Shown: one piece after another, positions 1-6,680 of the stretch
How positions within the stretch are numbered: the stretch's first letter is position 1
Layout of the letters: each line of letters opens with the position of its first letter
DNA from: Mesobacillus sp. AQ2
GTDB lineage: Bacteria > Bacillota > Bacilli > Bacillales > Cytobacillaceae
Assembly (NCBI RefSeq): GCF_030122805.1
Contig: NZ_CP126080.1
Coordinates: 2,423,001-2,487,000, forward strand
Length of the DNA: 64,000 nucleotides
Reading direction: 5' to 3'
Made by a program: the position numbers and the translations under genes
Notes under the pieces: generated by a model
Told to the model about the DNA's origin: nothing
Databases searched by the model: none
Seen by the model: only the letters and a program-made list of their open reading frames with translations

Positions 1-50
1 TTATAAGGTCATTAAAGAAGAATTCAATAATTAGTTTTTAGGTTAATTAA

Positions 51-85
51 GTGGGTTGATCCAAGCAGGATTGATTCACTTTTTT
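51..85 (+). terminator. Rho-independent terminator of the array (T1)
   Basis: A stem of GTGGGTTGATCC against GGATTGATTCAC with a 5-nt loop is followed by six T. It closes a gene that lies mostly left of the window. The TTGATCC/GGATT arms recur in the terminators at 523, 1348 and 6644, so it belongs to a repeated family and not to one gene. Confidence 0.7.
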
Positions 86-92
86 AGAAACT

Positions 93-127
93 ACTTTGAA
101 ACTAAAGAGACAGTTATGTTTAACAGG
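93..127. repeat. Array palindrome copy R1 (degenerate)
   Basis: Reads TTTGAAACTAAAGAGACAG followed by TTATGTTTAACAGGG. It aligns with the array consensus (arms TTGAACTA and TAGTTTAAG around GATGCAGGA) with several mismatches. It sits 8 nt after the T-run of the preceding terminator and just before the ribosome site of the next gene, the standard position in this array. Confidence 0.55.
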
Positions 128-149
128 GCTTAATGAGGTGAGGAATTTG

Positions 150-512
150 TTGAAAAGAGAAATGAAATTTTTAAATCGTTTATCAAAAAGAGCCAAAGTA
201 TGTGCATCAGGAGTAATCATAAGTTTATTGAGTATTTTTATTGCGGATTCTTCCCTTATGTTTTTTAGCGTAGTTTATTTACTTGGAGTATTTTTAATCT
301 TTATCAGTACATTTATTGGTATTGAGAAATTTAATAAAAATTCAATAGGAGAGATAATATCAAGTTTTGCTTTGGTATTAATTATGTTAGGAGTATTTGC
401 ACCTATAGGTATTAGCCCGAAATTTTATTATGTTCAATTCGCAGGAGCTACACTGATGTTGGTCGGAACAACATTAAAAAGTCCAAAAAAGACCATCGAT
501 AACAATCCTTAA
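150..512 (+). CDS. Small four-helix membrane protein, unknown function
   Basis: This encodes a 120-residue protein that I do not recognise. After a basic N-terminus (KREMKFLNRLSKRAK) it has about four hydrophobic segments, near residues 18-36, 41-58, 69-85 and 90-110, and a short charged tail. It is therefore probably an integral membrane protein. I chose the TTG at 150 because a strong AGGTGAGG ribosome site lies 6 nt upstream. The frame is open back to a TTG at 96, but that start has no ribosome site and lies inside repeat R1. The gene stands alone between two array palindromes and has its own terminator, like a cassette. It is AT-rich, as are its neighbours. No function can be assigned. 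Confidence 0.65.
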   Translation: MKREMKFLNRLSKRAKVCASGVIISLLSIFIADSSLMFFSVVYLLGVFLIFISTFIGIEKFNKNSIGEIISSFALVLIMLGVFAPIGISPKFYYVQFAGATLMLVGTTLKSPKKTIDNNP

Positions 513-522
513 ACTAATACAT

Positions 523-553
523 GCGTTGATCCGGGAGGGATTAATGCTTTTTT
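523..553 (+). terminator. Rho-independent terminator (T2)
   Basis: GCGTTGATCC pairs with GGATTAATGC across a GGGAG loop and is followed by TTTTTT. It ends the small membrane protein gene and directly precedes palindrome R2. Its arms share TTGATCC/GGATTAA with other terminators of the array. Confidence 0.8.
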
Positions 554-562
554 GTTGAATTC

Positions 563-602
563 CTTTATTGAGCTAACGGTGCAGGTTAGTTGAACAAGAT
601 GA
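563..602. repeat. Array palindrome copy R2
   Basis: Reads CTTTATTGAGCTAACGG then TGCAGGTTAGTTGAACAAG. The outer arms (CTTTATTGA.CTAAC and GTTAGTTGAACAAG) are inverted repeats around the GGTGCAG centre. It follows terminator T2 by 9 nt. Confidence 0.8.
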
Positions 603-701
603 TTTTATTTGGTTCAAGAAGGAATTATTTAAAGCTCGTAGAAAGTCTTAGTGTACAAGAATCATTGATAAGCTAAAAATCCAATTAAAAGGAGATTAAA
701 G

Positions 702-1076
702 ATGAAATTCTTGTGTTTGGGTTACCTTAGTCCAGAGAAAATGAATGTTCTCCCGAAAGGTGAAATCGAAGCTATTATGAGCGAATGTAGCCTCCACCTT
801 CAGAAATTTTATTTGAGCGGTCAAGTGATTATGGATGTTGGTGTGGAAACGGAAGTCAAATCCATACGGCGTGAGAAAGGGAATATCAAGGTAACGGAAA
901 ACGCTTTAGTCGAGTTTGACGAGAGAATAGGTAGTGTGTTCCTAATAGAGGCTAATGATATGGAAGAAGCAATACGTATCGCATCTTTACATCCGACCAC
1001 ACAGTTTGATGCTGGAGAGGAATTAGGCTGGAGGATAGAAATTAGGCCAGTACACTATTTCGAAAAGAGTGAGTAA
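702..1076 (+). CDS. YciI-like (YCII superfamily) protein
   Basis: This 124-residue protein looks like a YCII-related (DGPF-type) small alpha/beta-barrel protein. It starts MKFLCLGYLSPEKM, has a central strand region, and a typical C-terminal segment with FLIEANDMEEAIRIASLHP followed by GEELGWRIEIRPV. Family members form dimers with ferredoxin-like folds; their substrates are mostly unknown, and some accompany sigma factors or act in catabolism. The ATG start follows an AAAAGGAG site at good spacing. It lies alone between palindromes R2 and R3 and has its own terminator, so it forms one cassette unit. Family assignment is from recognised pattern; no catalytic role is claimed. Confidence 0.75.
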   Translation: MKFLCLGYLSPEKMNVLPKGEIEAIMSECSLHLQKFYLSGQVIMDVGVETEVKSIRREKGNIKVTENALVEFDERIGSVFLIEANDMEEAIRIASLHPTTQFDAGEELGWRIEIRPVHYFEKSE

Positions 1077-1090
1077 AAGAACATAACCTT

Positions 1091-1117
1091 GCATTCCTTA
1101 AACGAGGAATGCTTTTT
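1091..1117 (+). terminator. Rho-independent terminator (T3)
   Basis: GCATTCCT pairs with AGGAATGC around TAAACG, followed by TTTTTC. It ends the YciI-like gene. The stem differs from the TTGATCC family, but the position directly before the palindrome is the same. Confidence 0.8.
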
Positions 1118-1153
1118 CTTATTGAACAATCGATGCAGTTTAGTTTAAGAAGG
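1118..1153. repeat. Array palindrome copy R3
   Basis: Reads CTTATTGAACAATCGATGCAG then TTTAGTTTAAGAAGG. It is one of the best matches to the consensus and begins at the base after terminator T3. Confidence 0.85.
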
Positions 1154-1214
1154 AAAAATCGTCTTTTTCCAGAATAAGTATATATAAGATAATGCTTTGG
1201 ACAGGAGGATTATT

Positions 1215-1322
1215 GTGAACGGAAAAAAAGCTTTGTGGAAATCCCTAATAAATAATGGGTTGTTGACTGCACTTACTGTATTGATAATGGGAATTATAGT
1301 ACTCATTTATGTACTGATTTAA
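1215..1322 (+). CDS. 35-residue single-helix membrane peptide
   Basis: A GTG start lies 6 nt after an ACAGGAGG ribosome site and opens a 35-codon frame. The product has a short basic N-terminus (NGKKALWKS) and one hydrophobic helix of about 20 residues ending IIVLIYVLI at the stop. It may be a small membrane peptide such as a toxin, regulator or subunit, but nothing in the sequence tells which. It occupies a complete array unit: a palindrome before it and a terminator plus palindrome after it. That placement argues that it is a real gene despite its size. No antisense RNA partner was obvious to me. Confidence 0.5.
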   Translation: MNGKKALWKSLINNGLLTALTVLIMGIIVLIYVLI

Positions 1323-1347
1323 AAACTCTTACCTATAAATATTTTTC

Positions 1348-1382
1348 AGTGTTGATTCAATATGGATTAACACTCTTTTTTT
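1348..1382 (+). terminator. Rho-independent terminator (T4)
   Basis: AGTGTTGATTC pairs with GGATTAACACT and is followed by C and seven T. It ends the small membrane peptide gene. The core belongs to the TTGATCC/GGATTAA family. Confidence 0.8.
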
Positions 1383-1386
1383 GAAT

Positions 1387-1426
1387 TTCTTATTAAACAA
1401 ACGATGCAGCATTCCTGTAATGAAGG
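1387..1426. repeat. Array palindrome copy R4, right half degenerate
   Basis: The left half TTATTAAACAAACGATGCAG is well preserved. The right half (CATTCCTGTAATGAAGG) has lost most of the inverted arm. The IS110-family element begins soon after it. Confidence 0.7.
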
Positions 1427-1528
1427 AAAATGGAGTTTGAACAAAAAAATAACCTCTTGGTAGAATGAGAGAGTCCTGACGCTGGCCAGCAAAAAGGACA
1501 AATATCTCAAATAACAGGAGGCTTTAAA

Positions 1529-2824
1529 ATGAATTATAACCAGAATAAGAAGATTGCTCAAATAACTTCTCAGACTCTTATTATAGGAGTCGATATTGCA
1601 AAATTCAAGCATGTGGCACGTGCCCAGGATTTCAGAGGAATAGAGTTTGGATCCCCGTGTCAATTTGAAAATACTAAAGAGGGAATTGAGCAATTTCTTA
1701 AATGGATTTCGGAAATCAAAAAAGAAAAGAGAATGGAAAAAGTGATGGTTGGCATGGAGCCTACAGGCCATTATTGGTTTAACTTGGCCCATATTTTAAA
1801 AGAAAACGGGATTAAATTTGTCGCTGTAAACCCCTTGCACGTCAAAAAAAGCAAGGAGTTGGATGATAACTCACCTACGAAGAATGATGTGAAAGATGCC
1901 AAGGTCATAGCTCAACTGGTCAAAGACGGAAGATACGCAGAACCTACGATACCGCAAGGTGTTTATGCAGAACTCCGTGTGGCAAAGAAAATACGCGATC
2001 TTTTAATTGAAGACCTTCAAACGGTCCAAGGGCAGGTACACAACTGGATTGACCGGTATTTTCCGGAATTCCTCAAGGTATTTAAGAAATGGGAGGGTAA
2101 GGCTGCTTTACAATTCTTAAAGCTCTATGCCTTACCCCATGAAATAGCTGAATTCACTGAACAAGAGCTACTGGTCCATTTGAGAAAATCCGTATCCCGG
2201 AGTGTTGGATTAAACAAGATCCGCGAGTTAAAACAGGCAGCCACTAAGTCCATCGGACTAAGGCAAGGTGCCAAGATGGCCAGACTTGAGCTTAAAACCA
2301 TTCTGGCTAAGTATGAATTAATTCAGTTACAATTCGAAGAATTAGATTCAAAAATTGATGGTCTGCTTGATGAAATACCTGGTGTACCACAAATGTTAGC
2401 GATAAAAGGTGTGGGTAGGGATACAATCGCCGGCTTCTTCGCGGAAATAGGGGATTTAGGCGAATATAATCATCCCCGGCAAATTATCAAGCTGGGTGGC
2501 TTAAATTTAAAAGAAAATACATCGGGTAAGCACAAAGGAAAAACGACCATCACAAAAAGAGGTCGGAAGAAACTGAGGGCTCTGTTATTTAGGGTTTGTA
2601 TGATTCTCGTTGCCAAGAATTCCGCATTCAAGGCATTACATGTGTACTATACTCAACGTCCGGATAATCCATTAAAGAAGATGCAGTCTCTTATTGCTTT
2701 GTGTAATAAACTAATCCGGATTCTCTTTAAAATTGGTAAAAAGCAATTTGAATTTAATGAAGATAAGATGTTAAAGGACATTCCTCATTTGGCATTAGCC
2801 GCGAAGACGGAAATGGCAGCTTGA
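1529..2824 (+). CDS. IS110-family DEDD transposase (recombinase)
   Basis: This 431-residue recombinase catalyses excision and insertion of the IS element. The N-terminal RuvC-like DEDD domain is visible: Asp22 in GVDIAKFKH, Glu77 in GMEPTGHYW, and Asp120 and Asp123 in KNDVKDAKVIA. A coiled-coil-like middle follows. The C-terminal Tnp_IS116/IS110/IS902 domain has the helix-hairpin motif IKGVGRDTIAGFFAEIGD, and a conserved serine (Ser332) in NTSGKHKG that is the expected nucleophile in this family. The ATG follows an ACAGGAGG site. The gene is full length, so the element may be active. Related enzymes are guided by an RNA made from the non-coding end of the element. Confidence 0.92.
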   Translation: MNYNQNKKIAQITSQTLIIGVDIAKFKHVARAQDFRGIEFGSPCQFENTKEGIEQFLKWISEIKKEKRMEKVMVGMEPTGHYWFNLAHILKENGIKFVAVNPLHVKKSKELDDNSPTKNDVKDAKVIAQLVKDGRYAEPTIPQGVYAELRVAKKIRDLLIEDLQTVQGQVHNWIDRYFPEFLKVFKKWEGKAALQFLKLYALPHEIAEFTEQELLVHLRKSVSRSVGLNKIRELKQAATKSIGLRQGAKMARLELKTILAKYELIQLQFEELDSKIDGLLDEIPGVPQMLAIKGVGRDTIAGFFAEIGDLGEYNHPRQIIKLGGLNLKENTSGKHKGKTTITKRGRKKLRALLFRVCMILVAKNSAFKALHVYYTQRPDNPLKKMQSLIALCNKLIRILFKIGKKQFEFNEDKMLKDIPHLALAAKTEMAA

Positions 2825-2899
2825 CTTGGGTTTATCTTAGAAAAGTAATAGTTCTTGTTTTATAGATTTTGATACATTTGAAGCACGGATTAGTCGGCA

Positions 2900-3110
2900 A
2901 AGAAACTAAATTACGGGATTAGACCCTGTGGTGCAGCATGGCTGACATCCACCTCATGGAAAGGTTGGACGAAGGAATTTGAGAGCGAAGACTCTGTGAG
3001 GCATGGGAGGGTTGACCTCCATGAGTAAATGTGGACATCCACCAGTGCGGTTATATTTTTACTCATCCACCATTTTCTGTAAGGGATTGGTTAGTGGGTT
3101 ATGGCTCTTT
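2900..3110 (+). ncRNA. Candidate IS-encoded guide (bridge/seeker) RNA region
   Basis: The non-coding flank downstream of the transposase contains nested inverted repeats. CATGGGAGG (3002-3010) pairs with CCTCCATG (3016-3023). GTGGA (3031-3035) pairs with TCCAC (3038-3042). ATGAGTAAA (3021-3029) pairs with TTTACTCAT (3058-3066), enclosing the second hairpin. GACATCCACC occurs twice (2944 and 3034), and ATGAGTAAAT recurs near the presumed right end (3207-3216). IS110/IS1111 elements are known to make a guide RNA from a non-coding end, the downstream one in the IS1111 type. That this region is such an RNA is inference. Confidence 0.4.
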
Positions 3111-3230
3111 TTTCTTACTCAGTCCAAAAACATCCTTTCAAGTGTAGATCCTCCATCTATATAGGAATTTACCGTTTGGTAAACCACTATGAAATTCTAT
3201 GAAAACATGAGTAAATCGGCGTTTTCGCTT

Positions 3231-3261
3231 CATTTATTGAGGGAGGATTGTTCAATAAGAG
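3231..3261. repeat. Array palindrome copy R5 (short)
   Basis: Reads CATTTATTGAGGGAGG then ATTGTTCAATAAGAG. The arms TTATTGA and TCAATAA are perfect inverted repeats, but about 7 nt of the centre are missing relative to other copies. It is the first array sequence after the IS element. Confidence 0.6.
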
Positions 3262-3296
3262 TTATTTCAAAAATAACTAAAAGGGTGTTTTAATAT

Positions 3297-3443
3297 ATGA
3301 GGTTTGAATATAAGTTACAAGGTGCTGGATGGGCAGATTTTTATATAGAAATTAATTCTCAAAGATTTACTTTTAGTCCCGGATATCTGACTGATGCATT
3401 AGGTGGTATTTTAAATGCCATAAAAGAAATCCATCCATTTTAG
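3297..3443 (+). pseudogene. Truncated N-terminal fragment of a small conserved protein
   Basis: A 48-codon ORF begins MRFEYKLQGAGWADFYIEI and continues with SPGYLTDALGGILNAIKEI before a TAG stop. The pattern of a GWA segment followed by a YL-DAL helix resembles the N-terminus of a longer (roughly 100-130 residue) hypothetical family. The frame ends abruptly. The sequence after the stop runs straight into half a terminator (TTTAATCCCTTTTTTTT) and palindrome R6, as if the 3' part of the gene and the first arm of its terminator had been deleted. No clear ribosome site precedes the ATG, although AAGGGTG lies nearby. Confidence 0.45.
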
Positions 3444-3472
3444 CGAATGCTTATGTTTATTTAATCCCTTTT

Positions 3473-3509
3473 TTTTATTGTGCTAAAAGAGCAGGTTTGT
3501 TGAACAAGG
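3473..3509. repeat. Array palindrome copy R6
   Basis: Reads TTTTATTGTGCTAAAAGAG then CAGGTTTGTTGAACAAGG. It keeps the GAGCAGG centre and both arms, and it follows a run of eight T. Confidence 0.75.
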
Positions 3510-3565
3510 AATATTTTAAAACGCTATTAAAAGAGGATAAATAAAGGGGCTGGAGGGCAATTAGT

Positions 3566-4607
3566 TTGTTTCTCAACTATAAACGAAATAATAAATTTTC
3601 TTCTATATCAGGACACGTTAATAATACTTTCAATCAAGTAATTTGTTCCGGAGCTTCAGTTTTTGTTATTCATAATGATTCTATTGTTTTAGAAGAATAT
3701 ATAGGAATGCAATCCAACAAAAATGATGCTAGAAGAGTGCAGCAAGATACTCAGTTTCACGTAGCTTCAGTTAGTTAGAAAAAGCTATATTGGCTTTGCC
3801 GTAGCCTATGCTGTGTATTACGGTTACAAAGAAAGCATAGATGATTCCGTAATGAAATATTTACCTGAGCTTAAGGAGACTATTTGGGAAGCCACAACCA
3901 TTAGGCATTTATTAACTCATACTCACGGTTTAAACCAAAAGGAGGAGGTTGTATTTCGTGAGTATCCTCCTGGGCAGAACTGGACTTACCGTCAGGTTGG
4001 CATAGATGCCCTAACACAAATTGTTAAAAAGACTACTTCTAGAACAGTATCTGATATTATTCAAGAGCAAGTATTTAGACCTTTAGGTTTTTCTGAATCC
4101 AATTGGTATGCACACAAGCACGAAAAACATGCGGATGTAATCCTTAGACATGAGGAAGATGGGAATTGGAAAACAAGTGAAAGCACAGAAGGCGACAAAA
4201 TGAATATGTATGTTTCCGCACGTGAATTGGCTTATTGGGGTTATTTACACCTAAAACAAGGAAAGGTAGATGGAAAACAAGTTGTTTCAAAAGAGATCAT
4301 AAAATTGGCTACATCTTTACAAAGCCCACTTACGTTGCATGAAGACCTACCGCAAAATGGTTTCTTGTGGTTTGTAAAAGACTTACCTGCTAAGCAATCA
4401 GAAATAGGGGCTGAAGTTCCGAAAGGTTCGTACCAGATACTAGGATATACAGGTGTTACTTTATTGGTAATCCCCCAGGAAAATCTGGTGGCCGTTCGTA
4501 TGTTTAATAGTTTTGGCTCTCCTGAAGGATATGATTATCTATCTGATGTTAGGTCTTTTGGAGACACTGTAATGAATTGTTTACAAAGAATATCAATTGA
4601 TGTATGA
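3566..4607 (+). pseudogene. Serine beta-lactamase-like hydrolase, frameshifted by TTAG duplication
   Basis: Two frames together encode one class C beta-lactamase/penicillin-binding-protein-like serine hydrolase. The first (3566-3778) ends VASVS then stop; the second carries RKSYIGFAVAYAVYYG and the rest up to 4607. At 3771-3778 the tetramer TTAG is present twice. Removing one copy restores VASVRKSY, which is the catalytic SxxK motif (Ser codon 3767-3769), and gives a 345-residue protein. Downstream family features are present: LLTHTHGL, a YRQVG segment at the YxN position, and a late GYTGVTLLVIP block at the KTG-like position. The start is TTG at 3566 behind GGAGGG. The gene is inactivated unless the array tolerates slippage. 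Confidence 0.8.
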
Positions 4608-4643
4608 CCATTTCACACTGTATCAGGTGCTTAGTTGAGGTTC

Positions 4644-4666
4644 AGGGCTGTCATTTAGGCAGCTTT
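4644..4666 (+). terminator. Weak terminator hairpin after the hydrolase pseudogene
   Basis: GGCTGTC and GGCAGC form a short imperfect stem around ATTTA, followed by TTTTC. It directly precedes palindrome R7. A partial repeat-like string (TCAGGTGCTTAGTTGAGG) lies just before it at 4623-4640. Confidence 0.45.
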
Positions 4667-4667
4667 T

Positions 4668-4703
4668 CTTATTTATCTAAGAAGCAGGATAGTTAAAAAA
4701 GTA
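4668..4703. repeat. Array palindrome copy R7
   Basis: Reads CTTATTTATCTAAGAAG then CAGGATAGTTAAAAAAG. It has the conserved GCAGGATAGTT core and a slightly altered left arm. Confidence 0.75.
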
Positions 4704-4780
4704 ACCCAGCCAGGTTTTACACAAATAAATGAAACTTTTTCCAAAATTTTACGTAATAATGAAGAAAAGGGGGAGTATTT

Positions 4781-5098
4781 GTGGGGAAGATTCTTAATAT
4801 TGTTATAACTTTGGTTTTGATATTGGGGATAAACTATGTAGTATCCCATTTTTTAAATGGAGCCTTTATAGATTACTCTTTTTTTGTAGGACTTATAACT
4901 TCAATAATAATTGGATTTTTCACTTCCAGAGGTGGCCTTACTACTCAAAATAGCAATATGTTGATCCAAGCTCAAACAATGTATAAAATGGCACCTGAAA
5001 AATTTAAAATCAGACCAAACTTTGCGTTATATACTGCAATTGCCTATACCATTCTTTCTTTAATAACAATGATTTTTGTTTACAGAGATTACTTTTGA
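4781..5098 (+). CDS. Small three-helix membrane protein, unknown function
   Basis: A 105-residue protein that I do not recognise with certainty. Hydrophobic segments lie near residues 4-22, 29-47 and 83-101, separated by a polar loop with TSRGGLTTQNS and a basic stretch. It is therefore an integral membrane protein with both helix-rich ends and a cytoplasmic or external central loop. The overall plan resembles small DUF3899-type membrane proteins, but I cannot confirm this. The GTG start follows AAGGGGGAG at good spacing. It forms one unit of the array between palindromes R7 and R8, without an evident terminator of its own. Confidence 0.65.
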   Translation: MGKILNIVITLVLILGINYVVSHFLNGAFIDYSFFVGLITSIIIGFFTSRGGLTTQNSNMLIQAQTMYKMAPEKFKIRPNFALYTAIAYTILSLITMIFVYRDYF

Positions 5099-5114
5099 TT
5101 TAGATTCTAATATC

Positions 5115-5152
5115 CTTACATTTTGAACAAAAGATGCAGGATAGTGGAAGAA
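5115..5152. repeat. Array palindrome copy R8
   Basis: Reads CTTACATTTTGAACAAAAG then ATGCAGGATAGTGGAAGAAG. The core AGATGCAGGATAGT is intact. Confidence 0.8.
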
Positions 5153-5181
5153 GCATAACAGTTTATTAGTGAGGGACATGG

Positions 5182-5637
5182 ATGCCCATTATTAAAAATG
5201 AACAATTTATCAAAGCTCCAATTGAACTCTGTTTTGACCTGGCAAGGAACGTAGATATACATACTCAAACTACTACTAAAACCAAGGAAAGAGCTGTTGG
5301 TGACATTAAAGAGGGATTATTGAAACAGGGTGATGTAGTTACCTGGGAAGCAATTCACTTTGGCGTTAAGCAAAGGTTGACTGCGAAAGTGATTATTATG
5401 GAAAGACCTCATAAGTTTGTGGATGTTATGGTAAAAGGAGCTTTTCAATCCTTTGTTCATACTCACCAGTTTATTGAACACCTAGATGGAACTATAATGA
5501 CCGATATATTTGAGTATAAGTCACCACTTGGTATTTTCGGATCTGTAGCAGATACGTTGTTTTTAAAAAAGTATATGAGTGAATTTATTGCTACTCGTGC
5601 AACAGAATTAAAAAGGATTGCTGAGAAAAGAGTTTAA
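5182..5637 (+). CDS. SRPBCC-fold (polyketide cyclase/START-like) protein
   Basis: This 151-residue protein has the SRPBCC pattern. The first strand and helix read FIKAPIELCFDLARNVDIH. A middle follows with LLKQGDVVTWEAIHFG, then the strand pair KFVDVMVKGAF and FVHTHQFIEHLDGTIMTD, and a long C-terminal helix ends in ATELKRIAEKR. Such proteins bind hydrophobic ligands in a deep cavity and often act as cyclases, ligand carriers or bypass enzymes. The ligand cannot be told here. The ATG at 5182 follows GTGAGGGA. It is a complete cassette unit between palindromes R8 and R9. Small SRPBCC proteins of this kind often sit in accessory regions of Bacillaceae. Confidence 0.8.
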   Translation: MPIIKNEQFIKAPIELCFDLARNVDIHTQTTTKTKERAVGDIKEGLLKQGDVVTWEAIHFGVKQRLTAKVIIMERPHKFVDVMVKGAFQSFVHTHQFIEHLDGTIMTDIFEYKSPLGIFGSVADTLFLKKYMSEFIATRATELKRIAEKRV

Positions 5638-5644
5638 CTTAATT

Positions 5645-5677
5645 CTTTTCAACTAAAGGGAGTTTAGTTGAAAAAGG
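5645..5677. repeat. Array palindrome copy R9 (nearly perfect hairpin)
   Basis: CTTTTCAACTAAA and TTTAGTTGAAAAAG form a 13-bp stem around GGGAG. The usual GATGCAGGA centre has been replaced by GGGAG, giving the tightest hairpin of the series. Confidence 0.75.
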
Positions 5678-5743
5678 ACGAAGTAAATAGAAGGTTATAA
5701 TACATGGTGTATTCCATATAATCTCGTTTTGAAGGAGATGACT

Positions 5744-5917
5744 ATGATAATTGAAATGACTCAATTTAATATGGAGGATTTTAATAAACCTAACGAATGT
5801 TTTGTTGTTTCGGGGAGAATTATACCTACATTTGAACACAATGTTTGGAATTATACGGAGGAGATATTCTCTGAACCTTATTACAAGAAATATGAAGATG
5901 ATGAGATTGATCCTTGA
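5744..5917 (+). pseudogene. N-terminal fragment of a SatA-like streptothricin acetyltransferase
   Basis: A 57-residue frame starts at an ATG behind GAAGGAG and reads MIIEMTQFNMEDFNKPNECF, then VSGRIIPTFEHNVWNYTEE and FSEPYYKKYEDDEID before a stop. This follows the N-terminal 55 or so residues of Gram-positive GNAT streptothricin N-acetyltransferases (Sat4 and Bacillus SatA/YyaR), which have the same EM...KP..PF.V.G.IIP..E...W.YTE....EPY.K.Y order. The whole GNAT acetyl-CoA-binding domain (about 120 residues) is missing, so it is a remnant without activity. The downstream 60 bp hold no continuation in another frame. Its presence shows that a resistance gene once occupied this array unit. Confidence 0.7.
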
Positions 5918-5981
5918 ATTCTACAGTGTTTCAGGAAGTAATGAAATGGTTCATTCAATTTAATTCAAAAGGGGAAAAATA

Positions 5982-6590
5982 ATGTTAAAAAAACTCGGTA
6001 TTGGTTTCTTGACGGTTTTAAGTTGCGGACTGAGTGTATATTTGTTTTTTTCAAATTTAAAAATGGATGAAACAAAATATGGCTCTAGTGAAGTGATCCT
6101 CTTTAGCATTCCATTAACATTGGTATTAATTTATGTTCATCTACTTACTCTCCCGAAAATAATTAAACACCACAACTATGCTAGACTAAAAAAAGGTATG
6201 GAGAGTATTTTTTTATCTCTATCGGTTATTCTTTTTACTCTGCATATTGGGTTACTTCTAGTTTCTACCGGTACAGATTTCGAATTAATACGGTTAATTC
6301 CTATATCTATAGGAATTGTTCTTATCACCACTGCTAACACTCTTCCAAGATTCCATCTAAACATAGTTGAAGATTTCCCTAACGTAATTACCGCATCCAA
6401 TAAACTCTGGAATATACTGCTACGTCCGATTTCTTTTCCTCTTTTTTTTGGAGGGTTACTAATGTTATTTTGTGTATTTCTTCAAGGTAATCAGATGTTT
6501 ATATCGTTCTTCATCATTCTTTTTTTAACGTTAATTGTTTCAATATTACGTTCATATAGAGCTTATCAGCTCCATATAAATAATCGATAA
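5982..6590 (+). CDS. Multi-pass membrane protein, SdpI/DUF1648-like
   Basis: A 202-residue integral membrane protein with about six hydrophobic segments (near residues 7-24, 40-58, 74-93, 104-118, 148-166 and 172-190). The loop reading ANTLPRFHLNIVEDF followed by TASNKLWN, before a helix, recalls the C-terminal part of SdpI-type immunity/signalling proteins (GN-MP-N-G.R). The match is loose: the canonical GNYMP is replaced by ANTLP. SdpI proteins protect cells from the SdpC toxin and sequester a repressor. A role in immunity is only a suggestion here. The ATG follows AAAAGGGG. The terminator at 6644 closes the unit. Confidence 0.6.
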   Translation: MLKKLGIGFLTVLSCGLSVYLFFSNLKMDETKYGSSEVILFSIPLTLVLIYVHLLTLPKIIKHHNYARLKKGMESIFLSLSVILFTLHIGLLLVSTGTDFELIRLIPISIGIVLITTANTLPRFHLNIVEDFPNVITASNKLWNILLRPISFPLFFGGLLMLFCVFLQGNQMFISFFIILFLTLIVSILRSYRAYQLHINNR

Positions 6591-6643
6591 GTCATTTTCC
6601 TGCATTTAGACTATATTTGCAAGATTGTATAGAAATTAGAAAA

Positions 6644-6676
6644 GTACTTTGATCCACAAGGATTAAGGTGCTTTTT
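6644..6676 (+). terminator. Rho-independent terminator (T10)
   Basis: GTACTTTGATCC pairs with GGATTAAGGTGC across ACAA, followed by TTTTT. It ends the SdpI-like gene and again carries the TTGATCC/GGATTAA core. Confidence 0.8.
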
Positions 6677-6680
6677 GAAG

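Larger units (their letters stand above)
1430..3230 (+). mobile_element. IS110-family insertion sequence (approximate ends)
   Basis: A complete DEDD transposase gene is flanked by about 100 bp of non-coding sequence on the left and about 400 bp on the right, where a strongly structured region lies. The element sits between two array palindromes (R4 and R5). IS110-family elements usually lack terminal inverted repeats and target duplications, so the ends cannot be read from the sequence. The limits given are where recognisable array sequence stops and resumes. Confidence 0.6.

Noticed and set aside
1..34. Possible C-terminal tail (YKVIKEEFNN) of an upstream gene
   Set aside because: Only 10 codons are visible and a second frame is equally open, so a gene cannot be supported, although the terminator at 51 implies one.
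1367..1792. Minus-strand 141-codon ORF overlapping the IS left end
   Set aside because: It lies opposite the transposase coding sequence and array repeat R4, has no ribosome site and resembles no protein.
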